Assembly (NCBI GenBank): GCA_002698785.1
Contig: PAAG01000007.1
Span: forward strand, 57,074-121,073
Source: Verrucomicrobiales bacterium
GTDB taxonomy: Bacteria; Verrucomicrobiota; Verrucomicrobiia; Verrucomicrobiales; DEV007
DNA: 64,000 bases
Reading direction: 5' to 3'
Notes under the pieces: generated by a model
Told to the model about the DNA's origin: nothing
Database searches by the model: none
The model's input: the letters and a program-made list of their open reading frames with translations, nothing else
Shown here: positions 8,325 through 18,364 of the stretch, piece after piece
Layout: every line of letters begins with the position of its first letter
Position numbering within the stretch: position 1 is the stretch's first letter
Made by a program: the position numbers and the translations under genes

Positions 8325-9665
8325 ATGAAGAACCGTTATTTGCCAGTTTTTGCCTCTTTTTCCCTCCTGTGTGCTCCGTTTATTTCTACGGCAGAGGATC
8401 AGGATCACGAACACTCGGTCGAAACGGATGAAGATGTCTTTGAATATCATCCCGGCCAGGTCGACTGGATTACTGGGGAAGGGGTGAACGCTGGTGGGTT
8501 CATCTTTCCTGAATTGTTCGTGATCGGAACAGGCGGGCTGTTTCAACCGGGCGTCGAAGCGACCGATCTCGCTACCACGGAGCACGACCCGCAAAACGAC
8601 ATTGGAATTCAAACCATCGAGTTGCACCTGGAGATCGATATCAACGATCGCATTACCGGTGGAATATACGGTGCGGGATTCCAGGGAGAAGATGAGTGGG
8701 AAGCAAACCTGGAGGAATATTATCTCCACTACTGGCTGACAGATGAAATCGGAATCGGCGGCGGTCAGTTTCTCAATGCCTTCGGATTCCAGGCAACGAA
8801 GCATGCCCACGGATGGGACTTTGTGAATCAAAACCTCATTAATAGCAGAATGCTGAATGAAGGAGAGTTGATTACACAGGGGGGAGAACTACTTTTCAAC
8901 GTGCCCTCACTAGATGGGCTGCTATCGCTTGGTGGAGGCGGAGTTCGTACCCATGCTCATGACGAACATGGTCATGGTCACGGGGAAGAGGAAGAAGAGC
9001 ACGACCATGACGAGCTAGCACATCACGAAGAAGAAGATCACCACGATGAGGATGAGGAAGATCATCATGAAGAGGAGGAGCATCACGATGAAGAAGGGCA
9101 TGGCCTGGAAGCAGATGATGCGAACTTCAATAACTGGGTGTTCTCGACAGACTACAAGTTTGGTCTTCCCTTCGACGATGGCCTGACTGGCTCTGTATCC
9201 ATCGCGACTGGGGAAAATGGATTCGGTCGCCAGACCTATGTGTATGGGTTCGGCTTTGAGAAAGTCTGGAACGGTCACGATCATGGTAGTGGGCCAGAAT
9301 TTTGCACGGAAGCTTTGATGTTGAGGTCCGAGTTTATTGGCCGTGAGATCAAGGCGGTAGACGATACCGGGAGAGAAATAAATTTCGACGATTACGGGGT
9401 TTCCACTGCGTTGTTCTATGGCTTGAGCGACAATACAACAGTCTCGTTTCGTCATGATTGGGTTTCCGATCTTGCAGGGTTGGGACTGGAGGATCGCCAC
9501 CGGATCTCTCCTGCCATTACCACCTTTCTGGACAAGAACCAGAGAATCCGTGCCCGCCTGCAGTATGACTATAATCATAGCGACTCACTTCCCAACGAGC
9601 ACGCTGCCTGGTTGCAGATCCAGATCGCCTGGGGCGGGGAAGGCGGAGCCCACCACCATCATTGA
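8325..9665 (+). CDS. His-rich porin-like outer-membrane protein, probable metal uptake
   Basis: A 446-residue protein with a signal peptide (to about residue 23, PFISTAE) and alternating hydrophobic/charged strands that look like a beta-barrel. Its most striking part is a loop at about residues 206-262 made almost only of His, Asp and Glu (runs such as HDEHGHGHGEEEEEHDHDE), an obvious divalent-metal trap; the protein also ends in HHHH. It lies 24 bp upstream of znuA in the same direction, so a role as outer-membrane zinc (or other divalent cation) gate is a reasonable inference. It shows no TonB-box or plug domain and is too short for ZnuD. The barrel assignment is by eye only. Confidence 0.7.
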   Translation: MKNRYLPVFASFSLLCAPFISTAEDQDHEHSVETDEDVFEYHPGQVDWITGEGVNAGGFIFPELFVIGTGGLFQPGVEATDLATTEHDPQNDIGIQTIELHLEIDINDRITGGIYGAGFQGEDEWEANLEEYYLHYWLTDEIGIGGGQFLNAFGFQATKHAHGWDFVNQNLINSRMLNEGELITQGGELLFNVPSLDGLLSLGGGGVRTHAHDEHGHGHGEEEEEHDHDELAHHEEEDHHDEDEEDHHEEEEHHDEEGHGLEADDANFNNWVFSTDYKFGLPFDDGLTGSVSIATGENGFGRQTYVYGFGFEKVWNGHDHGSGPEFCTEALMLRSEFIGREIKAVDDTGREINFDDYGVSTALFYGLSDNTTVSFRHDWVSDLAGLGLEDRHRISPAITTFLDKNQRIRARLQYDYNHSDSLPNEHAAWLQIQIAWGGEGGAHHHH

Positions 9666-9689
9666 TCAACTCTTGGCGCAGCTTTTCAT

Positions 9690-10595
9690 ATGAAGAATCA
9701 CATTACCCTCTTAGCTATCGCATGTGCAGTGGCCTTTTGGACCGTGCAATCTCAGGCTGCTCCCGACGAGAAGTTCGAGAAGCCCTTGGTCTATGTTCCT
9801 GTCCTTCCCTACGAATTTCTCATCGAGCGGCTGGCGGGAGAATGGGTGGATGTCGTAGCGATTGTCAGGGAGGGGGATGACTGCCATAGCTATTCCCCGA
9901 CACCAAAACAAGTTGCTCGCATGTCGAAGGCGAACTTGCTCTTTTCGGGAGAGTTGGGATTTGAAGCCAACTTCTTCATCGCGTCAGGCGATGGGACCTC
10001 GGCTCCGCGTCATGTGAATCTTTTGGAAGGTCTCGATCTTCTCGAAGGATCTTGTTCAGAATGTCTGTCGTCAGGAGAAGAAGAGGGACATAAACACTCC
10101 CACGAAGACCTGAAAGATCCCCATGTCTGGCTTTCTCCCTCGATGCTGAAGAAACAGGCAACGAACATCGTTCCAGTTCTCAAAGAGTTTCTTCCTGAGG
10201 AGGGAGACAAAGCCCTCGATCAAAACCTCGCCGCATTTACGAAAGAGGCTGACGAGTTGGAGGTGGAAATTCGCGAGGCAATGGCCCCTTTGAAGGGGAG
10301 TAAATTCTACGTTTATCATGGAGCGTTCGCCTACTTCGCAAAGGACTTTGGGCTGGAGCAGGTAGCCATCGAAACGGGGAATCGGCAGGCGACTCCAAGT
10401 GTCATTGCTGACCTGGCGAAAAAGGCTCAGGCTGACAAAGTAAAACTCGTTTTTGTTCAGCCACAGTTCGATCAAACGAGCAGCCGGGCGCTTGCTGATG
10501 CAATTGATGGTGAGATCGTGATGCTCGATCCCCTACAGGAGGATGTGTTCGAAGGTTTGCGAAAGATCTCGAAGGCAGTTGGCCGAATGAAATGA
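9690..10595 (+). CDS. znuA: Zinc/manganese ABC transporter substrate-binding protein (ZnuA-like)
   Basis: A 301-residue periplasmic metal-binding protein of cluster A-I. The signal peptide ends near SQAAP. Likely metal ligands are His66 (DDCHSYSPTP), His145 (DPHVWLSP), His210 (YVYHGAFAYFAKDFG) and an acidic residue, Asp280 (MLDPL). A short His-rich loop, GHKHSHED, precedes DPHVW as in ZnuA. It follows the His-rich outer-membrane gene by 24 bp and both probably share a transcript. Notably no ABC permease or ATPase gene is adjacent, since the next gene is convergent, so the rest of the transporter must be encoded elsewhere. Zinc is more likely than manganese because of the His-rich loop. Confidence 0.88.
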   Translation: MKNHITLLAIACAVAFWTVQSQAAPDEKFEKPLVYVPVLPYEFLIERLAGEWVDVVAIVREGDDCHSYSPTPKQVARMSKANLLFSGELGFEANFFIASGDGTSAPRHVNLLEGLDLLEGSCSECLSSGEEEGHKHSHEDLKDPHVWLSPSMLKKQATNIVPVLKEFLPEEGDKALDQNLAAFTKEADELEVEIREAMAPLKGSKFYVYHGAFAYFAKDFGLEQVAIETGNRQATPSVIADLAKKAQADKVKLVFVQPQFDQTSSRALADAIDGEIVMLDPLQEDVFEGLRKISKAVGRMK

Positions 10596-10596
10596 T

Positions 10597-10857
10597 TCAG
10601 CGGCCCCACAGTGTTGTGGGGAGAAGCCAACGCATCGCACCGATCACTCCGAGACCAGCTACTGCACCGTATGTGAGCGCAAGGGCAAGTGAATCGACAA
10701 CCATGTAAGCGTGCCATGCGCCGATAGAAGCGGCGATTGCAACGGTGGAAGAAACGATCCCTAGTAGTCCGAACCAATCGCGGGCGACAAGAAAGCGTCG
10801 GATAGCAAAGGCAAACACCAGAAACGTGACGACGATCAGCAGAAATATCGGATTCAT
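10597..10857 (-). CDS. Small membrane protein, three TM segments
   Basis: An 86-residue protein almost entirely hydrophobic, with three likely membrane segments (residues 3-18, 28-48 and 53-78). I do not recognise a family. It starts 57 bp after the stop of the large MscS-type channel on the same strand and may be its last operon partner. Its stop is 1 bp from the end of convergent znuA, so no separate terminator fits between them. Confidence 0.65.
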   Translation of the reverse strand: MNPIFLLIVVTFLVFAFAIRRFLVARDWFGLLGIVSSTVAIAASIGAWHAYMVVDSLALALTYGAVAGLGVIGAMRWLLPTTLWGR

Positions 10858-10914
10858 GACGGGAGTAGAATGCCGTATTTCGAACCGAGAGGGAAATCGA
10901 TAGTATTTATACCG

Positions 10915-13900
10915 TCATCGATCAGATCGATGTTTTTCTTCTGCGGGAGCTTGATTTGAGAAATGAACATCCAGTTGAGGAAATGCGATCTCGATGCCTG
11001 CCTCACTGAATTTCTCATCGATCAGTGTGTGGAGTTCCGTGATGATTCCGAGACGATTATCCAGGGTAGGTAAGTAGGCCCTCAGGACTAGATTCAAGGT
11101 ACTGTCACCAAACCCTTCAAACGTAGCCAGTGGAGCTGGATCGTCCATGATTTCAGGATGTTCCTCCGCAATTCCTAACAAGATTTCACGCGCCTTACCC
11201 GTATTTGAGCCGTAGGCGACGCCAACTGGTATCACGATGCGGTTGATTGAGTTGCTTCTCGTCCAGTTCTTCAGTGTGCCTGTGATAAAGCGTTTGTTAG
11301 GGACGATGAGTTCTTTTCGGTCCCAGTCCAGGATGGTTGTTGCGCGAATTTGGATTCGGCTGACTTTTCCATCTACGCCGTCCACCGTGATGACATCTCC
11401 AACGCGAATCGGGCGTTCAAACAGGAGAATGATTCCACTCACAAAATTCGCGACGACCTCCTGCAAACCAAAGCCGAGGCCGACACTTAATGCGGCGGCG
11501 ATCCAGCCAAACTGTGACCAGTCTACACCAAGATTCCGGAACAGTTCAATCGCACCGATAGCGATGACTGTGTAGTTCGCCAGTGATACGATTGCAGTCT
11601 TTGTGCCCTCATCGATACGTGTTCGCTGAAATACAAGAATCTCCAAGATTCCCGGAAGATTGCGAATGGTCGAGACTAGGATTGCGATCAGGATTGTTGT
11701 GTAAAGTATCTCACCAAGACTGAATGGACCAATGGCATTAACCTGGCCGATCGTATCGGAAAGGGGACCAAACCCACCCCAGAGGCTGTGCAGCTTCCAC
11801 AGCAACCAAAGGCCCACGGAGAAAGCGATGAATCGACGGGACTGCTCTTTCACTTCGCCCATGTCGAGTTCTTCCTCTCCCTCGACTTCGTCTGTGCTGG
11901 CGATCTCGCTGACGCTGTCCTCGTTCTTTTTTTCCTTCAGCGATTCTGCAAATCGTTTCTCCCGTTCTTCATCGAGTTGATGTCGACGTATTTTGTGCTC
12001 GCGAATGGTAACCCACCGGCGGAGCATGCCATAGATCATGAATGCGACTACGATATTCCAGAGAGACAGGACTATTAGATCCGTGAGTTGCAGGACCGTG
12101 TAGACATATCCCGCCACGAGCAGCACTGTCAGGATTGCGATCAATCCAATGACGAGCCAGTACCAGGCGGAACGCATTTTTCCGAAAAGGGAATCGGGAG
12201 AATCTGCGGAGGAGATTGCGGCTACTCCTTTTATCGGATGCATCAGATAGGCAAGGGCTGCTCCGCCTCCCAGCACGAGAAGAAGGAGGGGGATCCGAGT
12301 CAATTCTCCCAGGGGAGATACCGTTGTTTCGGCGCTAGCTGTCGCGCTCGCGAGGATGAGCATCAACGAGGTGAAAAAGGCAACCGGGATGAGGAAGTAG
12401 CAAAACCTCCGAAGTCTTTCCAGTATTGTCCTGTTCCAACGAAAGTGGGATTCGGCGAGCCCATTGGGACGACAGGCTTCGAGAAGAAAGAAAATAGCTA
12501 AAAGAGATTTTGATACTGTTATCAGGCCACTGCCAAAACCACGAGCCCACTCTGATGTATTGTTCTGAACTGCGATCACCGTTCCCAAGATCATCAAAAG
12601 GGTTGGGATGGGAAGGGAGATGAGGAGCGTTAGGGTGAGCGCCAGAATAGTCTGGGCAAACTTTTCTGTGCTGTAATGGCGCGCACGAACTCCGACCTTT
12701 TTCAACCATCGTGAGAGGAGTGGGTATATTGCAGCGGAGATCAGGCAGACCAGTGCCATGATAGCCCATCCTGCTGCAGGTATCCTTTTTAAGAGTCGGC
12801 CCAATTCCGCGAACCGGTCAGGGCCGATGGCAGGTTCCATCGCCTCGGGAAAATGCAAAAGCCTCCCAGGGGTGAGAGAAGTCGAGCTTCGGACAGAGAA
12901 AAGCTTGGACTCTGCATACTCTCTGAATTCTTCGCTGATTTCCTGTAGCGAGCGTTCAGTTGCCTCGAGCTCCTGAAGTTCATTGATGGCTCTTTCGTAG
13001 GTGGAAATCAGACCCTGCCGAATTGTGACTGTGAGAGTCTCCAATTCCGTCTGCTCTTCCTCGCTCCTTTTTCCGTCGAGATCGGCCTGATTTTTCACCT
13101 CAAAAAGATTCGACCTCATCAAAGAAATTTGAGATTTGATAGAACGTAATCGGAACGAGCTATCCCACGGGTGAGGAAGCTTTTTCAAATTTTCATGCAG
13201 TAACGGTGAGAGACTTCTGGAATCGACTCCCTTCTCGAATTGTGTGGAGATTGTATTGTACTGGGCGAGAACTTCCTGGTGTCTCTCAGAGCGCTCCTCA
13301 GTTTCTTTGGTGGCTTTGTCCAGCGATTCAGAGGCAGTACGAAGCTCTTCCAACAGACGCTCTAGGTTTTGCGCTTTCTCGGTCTCCGAAGAGTCCGGGA
13401 TGTTTTCTGTAGTTGAGTATTTCTGGATAAGAGCTTCTGCTCGGAGCATGTCCCGAGATAGCTTATCGGCCAGTCGTTCCTGGAGACTACCTATCCTTGC
13501 CTCCGTATTGGCGATTTGTTCAGCTAACAGGTCTCGAGAAAGCTCGGTCTGCGTCGTTCGAATCTCGCTGCTAGCCTGCTCTTTCTCCAGCATCGCGATT
13601 TTTTCCTCAAGGGAGGCAAACTGAGCTTTCAAGCGAGCGATTGTCGCCTGTGTGGAGGCATCGTCATTCGGTTCAATTGCTCCGAGATCGGTGCGAACTT
13701 TCTTCAGTTCCTGTTTGGCATTAGAGATCTCAGTCGGGATAGTTTCCGGGCGGGATTTCAGCTCTGCGACCTTCGCTTCCAGATCTTCCCGCCTGGCGAT
13801 GAGAGGAGCCTGTTCTCGGCGGACCTCTACCAGTCGTTCCTCCACTTTTTCCTGAGAGAGGGATGGATCCAGAAGTGGGGGCGGGGACTCTGATTTGGCT

Positions 13901-14256
13901 TCCTCAATTTGCGCTTCGAGTTGTTTGATCTGTTCGGGGCCGACTTCTAATGCTTTGGAAAAGTCCTCTTCCAGTTGGCGATAACTCTCGGCCTGTTTCG
14001 CGGCTTCCAGTGCTTCCTCATACCGTTTCGTCAGCGATTGCTTTACTACATCTTCCAGATCCGGATTGGCTTTTACCTCTTGGAGTCTCGCTTCTATTTC
14101 TGCGACTGACGGGGCCTGAATTTTCTTTTCTCCCGTGACCGGTTTTTGAGTGGCAGCAGACTGAGTTGGCGCGTCTTGTGACGATAGTGAACTGATACAG
14201 AGTATGGATACGAAGCAGTTGATTGCTACGAGAACTGGAAATGTCCGATAGGTCAT
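10915..14256 (-). CDS. Large MscS-family mechanosensitive channel (MscK/MscM-like)
   Basis: A 1113-residue inner-membrane channel. The signal peptide ends near SSQDA. A long periplasmic coiled-coil region (about 40-470) is rich in Glu, Lys and Leu, then come many membrane segments (about 505-850). The MscS core at about 870-1100 includes the pore-like helix GWIAAALSVGLGFGLQEVVANFVSGI and the beta domain motif FERPIRVGDVITVDG. A charged cytoplasmic loop near 745-800 (EKKNEDSVSEI) precedes the core. The domain order is that of the E. coli MscK/YbiO/YjeP-type proteins. It probably releases solutes on osmotic downshift. It is the downstream part of a same-strand run with SecA, NfeD and the micro-protein. 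Confidence 0.92.
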   Translation of the reverse strand: MTYRTFPVLVAINCFVSILCISSLSSQDAPTQSAATQKPVTGEKKIQAPSVAEIEARLQEVKANPDLEDVVKQSLTKRYEEALEAAKQAESYRQLEEDFSKALEVGPEQIKQLEAQIEEAKSESPPPLLDPSLSQEKVEERLVEVRREQAPLIARREDLEAKVAELKSRPETIPTEISNAKQELKKVRTDLGAIEPNDDASTQATIARLKAQFASLEEKIAMLEKEQASSEIRTTQTELSRDLLAEQIANTEARIGSLQERLADKLSRDMLRAEALIQKYSTTENIPDSSETEKAQNLERLLEELRTASESLDKATKETEERSERHQEVLAQYNTISTQFEKGVDSRSLSPLLHENLKKLPHPWDSSFRLRSIKSQISLMRSNLFEVKNQADLDGKRSEEEQTELETLTVTIRQGLISTYERAINELQELEATERSLQEISEEFREYAESKLFSVRSSTSLTPGRLLHFPEAMEPAIGPDRFAELGRLLKRIPAAGWAIMALVCLISAAIYPLLSRWLKKVGVRARHYSTEKFAQTILALTLTLLISLPIPTLLMILGTVIAVQNNTSEWARGFGSGLITVSKSLLAIFFLLEACRPNGLAESHFRWNRTILERLRRFCYFLIPVAFFTSLMLILASATASAETTVSPLGELTRIPLLLLVLGGGAALAYLMHPIKGVAAISSADSPDSLFGKMRSAWYWLVIGLIAILTVLLVAGYVYTVLQLTDLIVLSLWNIVVAFMIYGMLRRWVTIREHKIRRHQLDEEREKRFAESLKEKKNEDSVSEIASTDEVEGEEELDMGEVKEQSRRFIAFSVGLWLLWKLHSLWGGFGPLSDTIGQVNAIGPFSLGEILYTTILIAILVSTIRNLPGILEILVFQRTRIDEGTKTAIVSLANYTVIAIGAIELFRNLGVDWSQFGWIAAALSVGLGFGLQEVVANFVSGIILLFERPIRVGDVITVDGVDGKVSRIQIRATTILDWDRKELIVPNKRFITGTLKNWTRSNSINRIVIPVGVAYGSNTGKAREILLGIAEEHPEIMDDPAPLATFEGFGDSTLNLVLRAYLPTLDNRLGIITELHTLIDEKFSEAGIEIAFPQLDVHFSNQAPAEEKHRSDR

Positions 14257-14373
14257 GAGTAGTAGCGAGCCCGCCTCCCTGGAAGAGGCTGAAAGGCCGG
14301 GGGTGGAAATGCAAAATTTGGCGAAATCAAAGAGATTGCGCGAGATATACGTTTGGTGCGAGGAAAGGGAAGT

Positions 14374-14508
14374 TTACGACTTCTTCACCAGTCCAAGAAT
14401 ACCGATCACGATCAAATAAACAGCGATGACGGTTTTCGCCAATTCGGCTGATACGAAAAATAAAACAATGCCAGCGACAAGGGCGACTATTGGGTCGGCT
14501 TTCTTCAT
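14374..14508 (-). CDS. DUF3096-like membrane micro-protein (44 aa)
   Basis: A 44-residue protein, MKKADPIVALVAGIVLFF at the start and AVYLIVIGILGLVKKS at the end. It has two hydrophobic helices around a short polar turn (SAELAKT). The pattern DPI-AL-AGI followed by VAIYLI-IGILGLV resembles the DUF3096 family of tiny membrane proteins. It lies between nfeD and the MscS channel on the same strand, 92 bp after nfeD and 117 bp before the channel. The function of the family is unknown to me. Confidence 0.7.
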   Translation of the reverse strand: MKKADPIVALVAGIVLFFVSAELAKTVIAVYLIVIGILGLVKKS

Positions 14509-14600
14509 GCTCCAACCGTAGTTTACCGAATGACGTGGGGTCAAGTTACCACCGTTACTTTCGCCTTCCAGATGGTGTGGTTCGCGCGGTTATGGGAGAT

Positions 14601-15071
14601 TCACTCTTTCGCCACCTCACGCACAAAGATGCTTGGACCGCGAGTTTCGATTACCTCCACAGTAGCGCCCCTTGTGATTTCACCGACTTCGCTCATGACG
14701 TCGATACGTTCGCCTTCAATGAGCACCCTGCCAGAAGGATGGATGTCTGTCAGGGCCTCTCCGCGCTTTCCGACGATTGTCTGCCGCTCCTTCAAACCAT
14801 CATCTTCTCCAACCTCACTGTGGAGTAGTAGCTTTCGGGTCACGGGAAGTTTATGGAAGAATTTCATCCACCACCCGAGGGTGGCAAAACCAAGGACTAC
14901 CAGGAGGATGAGAGCAATAATGCCGGCTCCGGCTCCGTAGCTGACGAATGTCATCACGACAGCGCCTACGAGGCAAAGCATCCCGGCGATGCCAATTACA
15001 CCGCCGGGTAAAACCAGTTCGGCAAGCACGGCCACGATTCCGATGATGCTGAGTAGCAGGATCGTGGTCAT
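14601..15071 (-). CDS. NfeD family membrane protein
   Basis: A 156-residue protein with an N-terminal block of three to four membrane helices (residues 3-70) and a C-terminal OB-fold domain (about 90-150, GKRGEALTDIHPSGRVLIEGERIDV, then GATVEVIETRGPSIFVREV). This is the truncated NfeD type without the ClpP-like protease half found in long NfeD/membrane-bound serine proteases. Partners in other bacteria are usually flotillin-like SPFH proteins; none is seen here. It starts 27 bp after the stop of secA and may share its transcript. Confidence 0.85.
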   Translation of the reverse strand: MTTILLLSIIGIVAVLAELVLPGGVIGIAGMLCLVGAVVMTFVSYGAGAGIIALILLVVLGFATLGWWMKFFHKLPVTRKLLLHSEVGEDDGLKERQTIVGKRGEALTDIHPSGRVLIEGERIDVMSEVGEITRGATVEVIETRGPSIFVREVAKE

Positions 15072-15098
15072 GATGTTCTTCGGTAAAAGGGAGAGGAG

Positions 15099-18000
15099 TT
15101 AGCCCGCTTTACCGTGGCACTGTTTGTATTTCTTTCCGCTTCCACAAGGGCAGGGGTCGTTTCGACCGACTTTTGGCGTTTCGCGCCGCACTGTTTTGGG
15201 AATCTGGATTTCTGGCTGTTCCGGCTTTGCTGCCAACCCGGGGTCTCCCTTCATGCTCTCGAGTGAGTCAGGACGGCTCATCTGAATGCCACGGAGAACC
15301 CGGTTAAAATCCTCCGGGCGGGTTGTCGTCGTCCGGAAGAGGTTACCGAGTACCTCGGTCTTAATGCGATCCATCAGGTCGACGAAAAGCTCATACGCCG
15401 CGTGTTTGTATTCCACGAGAGGGTCTTTTTGCGCGTAGCGATAGTTACCGATCGACTCGCGTAAGCTGTCCATCTCATAGAGGTGCTCCTGCCAGAGTTG
15501 GTCGATGCTGTGGAGAATCACGAATCGCTCCAGATCTTCCACTCTCTCCGGATCCTCGAAGCTGCATTTTACATCGTAGGCCGCTTTTACCCGATCAATG
15601 AGGTAGTCGAGATTATCGTCGGCGCTGCGAGTTTCGAGCTTTGCCTCTTCAGCATCAAGTCCGAGAGGGAAGTTCTGGTTGATAATGGCGAGAGCCGCAT
15701 CGCTATCGAGTGAGCCAGAGTCTTCGTCGTAGGCATCGCGAAGCATCGATGGCATAGCCTCTTCGATCACGTCGAGCACCAAGCCATGAGGATTTTCCGT
15801 GTTGAGCACCTCGTTTCGATAACCGTAGACCACGGAACGCTGGTTGTTCATCACGTCGTCGTATTCGAGGATGTGTTTCCGTGAGAGGTAGTCTCGTTGC
15901 TCGACTCGCTTCTGGGCGTTTTCGACGGACTTGTTCAACCACTTATGCTCAAGCTCCTGGCCTTCTTCGAGACCAAAGCGATCCATCATCTTGGTCATTC
16001 GTTCGGCTGCGCCGAACTGCATCATGAGATCGTCTTCGAAACTCACAAAGAAGATGGATTGTCCGGGGTCACCCTGTCGCGAACAACGACCACGGAGTTG
16101 GCGATCGACTCGACGGCTGCGGTGACGTTCGGTTCCGATAACGTAAAGTCCGCCTTTTTCGGGAACGCCTTCACCAAGTTTGATGTCAGTTCCTCGACCG
16201 GCCATGTTGGTGGCAACGGTGACCGCACCGGGTTGTCCGGCTCGTGCGACGATTTCCGCCTCTTGCAGGTGGAACTTGGCGTTCAGAACAGAGTGGGGGA
16301 TTTTCTCCCGCTTCAACATGCGGGCGAGAACCTCTGAAGATTCCACACTCGCAGTACCGAGAAGGATCGGTTGTCCTTCTGCGTGCCGTTCTTTTACCAA
16401 ATCGATAACGGCCCGGAACTTCTCGCGCTGTGTTTTGTAAATTCTGTCGTTTCCGTCGATACGTGCGATCGGACGGTTTGTAGGAACGACCAGAACTTCG
16501 AGCTTGTAGATATCGTGGAATTCTGCGGCTTCGGTTTCCGCCGTTCCGGTCATACCGCCGAGCTTGGTGTAGAGTCGGAAGTAGTTCTGGATCGTGATAG
16601 TGGCGTAGGTTTGCGTCTCGCCTTCGATCGTGACTCCTTCTTTTGCTTCTACGGCCTGGTGCAGTCCATCGGACCAACGGCGACCGGGCATCTTACGACC
16701 GGTGTTTTCATCCACGATCATGACGCGGTTGTCTTCGACAACGTAGTGCACGTCTTTCTCGTAGAGCGTGTAGGCCTTCATCAACTGAGAGATGGTGTGC
16801 ATCTTCTCGGCCTGTGCGGAAAGGTTCTGCTGAAGCTCTGTTTTCTTCTTCGCCTTTTGGGCCTCGGAAAGAGATTCATCTCCGTCGATGACTGAGAACA
16901 TCTCAGAGAGGTCCGGAAGAACGAATGCATCTGGGTCATCAGGACTGAGGAACTGTCGTCCTTTCTCCGTGAGTTCCGCCTCGTGCTGCTTGGTATCGAG
17001 AGTGAAGAAAAGCTCTTCCTTTAACTCGAAAAGAGCGCGCTTCTGGGGATCTCGATAGAACTCAAGCTCTGCCTTTTCCATGGCGCGGCGGGCCTCAGCA
17101 TCTTCCATGGCTCGCATGAGCGCACGGTTGCGAGGCATGCCTAGTTTGACCTTGTAGAAAATCCTGCCGGCATCCTCCATGTTGCCGGCTTCCATTTCGC
17201 GTTTTGCCTCCTGAGCCAGGTCGTTCAGCAACTGCGTCTGCTTGCGATACAACTGCTGGATGGTGCCTTTGTATTGATCAAACTGCTGATCCTGACGAAC
17301 GGTAACAGGTCCGGAAATGATGAGAGGTGTTCGTGCTTCGTCGACAAGCACGGAGTCGACCTCATCAATCAAGGCGAAGTAGTGATTACGCTGCACCTGG
17401 TCTTCGGCTCGCTGAGCCATTCCGTTGTCACGGAGGTAATCAAAGCCGAACTCACTCGCGGTACCGTAAGTGATGTCTTTCTGGTATTGTTCCTTTCGGA
17501 TGTCTCCTCGCTGATCGTTCTGAATACATCCGATGGTGAGGCCGAGATATTCGAATACATGTCCCATCCATTCGGAGTCACGTCGAGCGAGGTAGTCGTT
17601 GACGGTAATCACGTGAACGCCAAGGCCAGTCAGCGCATTGAGGAAGACGGGTAAAGTAGCAACGAGAGTTTTACCTTCACCAGTTGCCATCTCGGCAATC
17701 ATACCGCGATGGAGGCCTATGCCGCCGATCAATTGGACATCAAAATGGACCATTTCCCATTTCACGGGATGGTCGCAGACGATCCACTCTGTTCCACAGA
17801 GGCGACGAGCTGCATTTTTCACAACAGCGAACGCTTCGGGAAGAATTTCTTCGAGATAATTCGCACGCGAGTCTACGAACTTTTCTTTCAGTTCTGTGAA
17901 GATTTGTTGAGCCTCGAGGATTTTCTCGGTGAGTGCTTCGTTATCGAGCCCGCTAATTTCGCTTTCGGAAATGAAACCGGATGCCTCGCGAAATTCATCA

Positions 18001-18275
18001 GCCAACCTGGAAAAGCGATTCGACCAGTTCTTGAGAAGCGCGCGATTCTCATCGGCGCTCCGGGTTTTGAGAACACGTTCGCTGTAGTTCTCTACGTTTA
18101 GGCTATACCGATCGAGGTAATCCTTCCAAACAGCTGTTTTTTCCTGAAGAATAGACTCAGGCTCGTTTTGCAGCTGGCGTTCGATTTCGTTGATTTTCTC
18201 AACGGTAGGAGCGATTCCGCGGATGACCCGCTGGTTTCTACTGCCGACGATGAGTTTGAGAAGCCATTTTACCAT
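15099..18275 (-). CDS. secA: Preprotein translocase ATPase SecA
   Basis: The motor of Sec protein export, 1058 residues against about 900 for E. coli. Visible are the Walker A region [13 protein letters not shown] (about 197-209), Walker [16 protein letters not shown], helicase motifs such as [14 protein letters not shown] and [14 protein letters not shown], and the C-terminal zinc-binding tail [17 protein letters not shown] that docks SecB and lipids. The extra length comes from about 90 residues before Walker A (coiled-coil-like, residues 30-140) and an insertion after the DEVDS region (about 325-420), as in long SecA proteins of Bacteroidetes/PVC bacteria. It fits the many exported proteins in this window. 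Confidence 0.98.
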   Translation of the reverse strand: MVKWLLKLIVGSRNQRVIRGIAPTVEKINEIERQLQNEPESILQEKTAVWKDYLDRYSLNVENYSERVLKTRSADENRALLKNWSNRFSRLADEFREASGFISESEISGLDNEALTEKILEAQQIFTELKEKFVDSRANYLEEILPEAFAVVKNAARRLCGTEWIVCDHPVKWEMVHFDVQLIGGIGLHRGMIAEMATGEGKTLVATLPVFLNALTGLGVHVITVNDYLARRDSEWMGHVFEYLGLTIGCIQNDQRGDIRKEQYQKDITYGTASEFGFDYLRDNGMAQRAEDQVQRNHYFALIDEVDSVLVDEARTPLIISGPVTVRQDQQFDQYKGTIQQLYRKQTQLLNDLAQEAKREMEAGNMEDAGRIFYKVKLGMPRNRALMRAMEDAEARRAMEKAELEFYRDPQKRALFELKEELFFTLDTKQHEAELTEKGRQFLSPDDPDAFVLPDLSEMFSVIDGDESLSEAQKAKKKTELQQNLSAQAEKMHTISQLMKAYTLYEKDVHYVVEDNRVMIVDENTGRKMPGRRWSDGLHQAVEAKEGVTIEGETQTYATITIQNYFRLYTKLGGMTGTAETEAAEFHDIYKLEVLVVPTNRPIARIDGNDRIYKTQREKFRAVIDLVKERHAEGQPILLGTASVESSEVLARMLKREKIPHSVLNAKFHLQEAEIVARAGQPGAVTVATNMAGRGTDIKLGEGVPEKGGLYVIGTERHRSRRVDRQLRGRCSRQGDPGQSIFFVSFEDDLMMQFGAAERMTKMMDRFGLEEGQELEHKWLNKSVENAQKRVEQRDYLSRKHILEYDDVMNNQRSVVYGYRNEVLNTENPHGLVLDVIEEAMPSMLRDAYDEDSGSLDSDAALAIINQNFPLGLDAEEAKLETRSADDNLDYLIDRVKAAYDVKCSFEDPERVEDLERFVILHSIDQLWQEHLYEMDSLRESIGNYRYAQKDPLVEYKHAAYELFVDLMDRIKTEVLGNLFRTTTTRPEDFNRVLRGIQMSRPDSLESMKGDPGLAAKPEQPEIQIPKTVRRETPKVGRNDPCPCGSGKKYKQCHGKAG

Positions 18276-18364
18276 AGCAAGAAATTGGTTTGGGGGAAGG
18301 GTAAGAGACTCGGACTATAAGGCAATCCGGCCAGATTTCAGCACTTTTGCAGGTCCCTTGACGA

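Noticed and set aside
9015..9578. Minus-strand open frame opposite the His-rich protein
   Set aside because: It is a shadow of the His/Asp/Glu codons, which read as Met, Ile, Val and Phe on the other strand.
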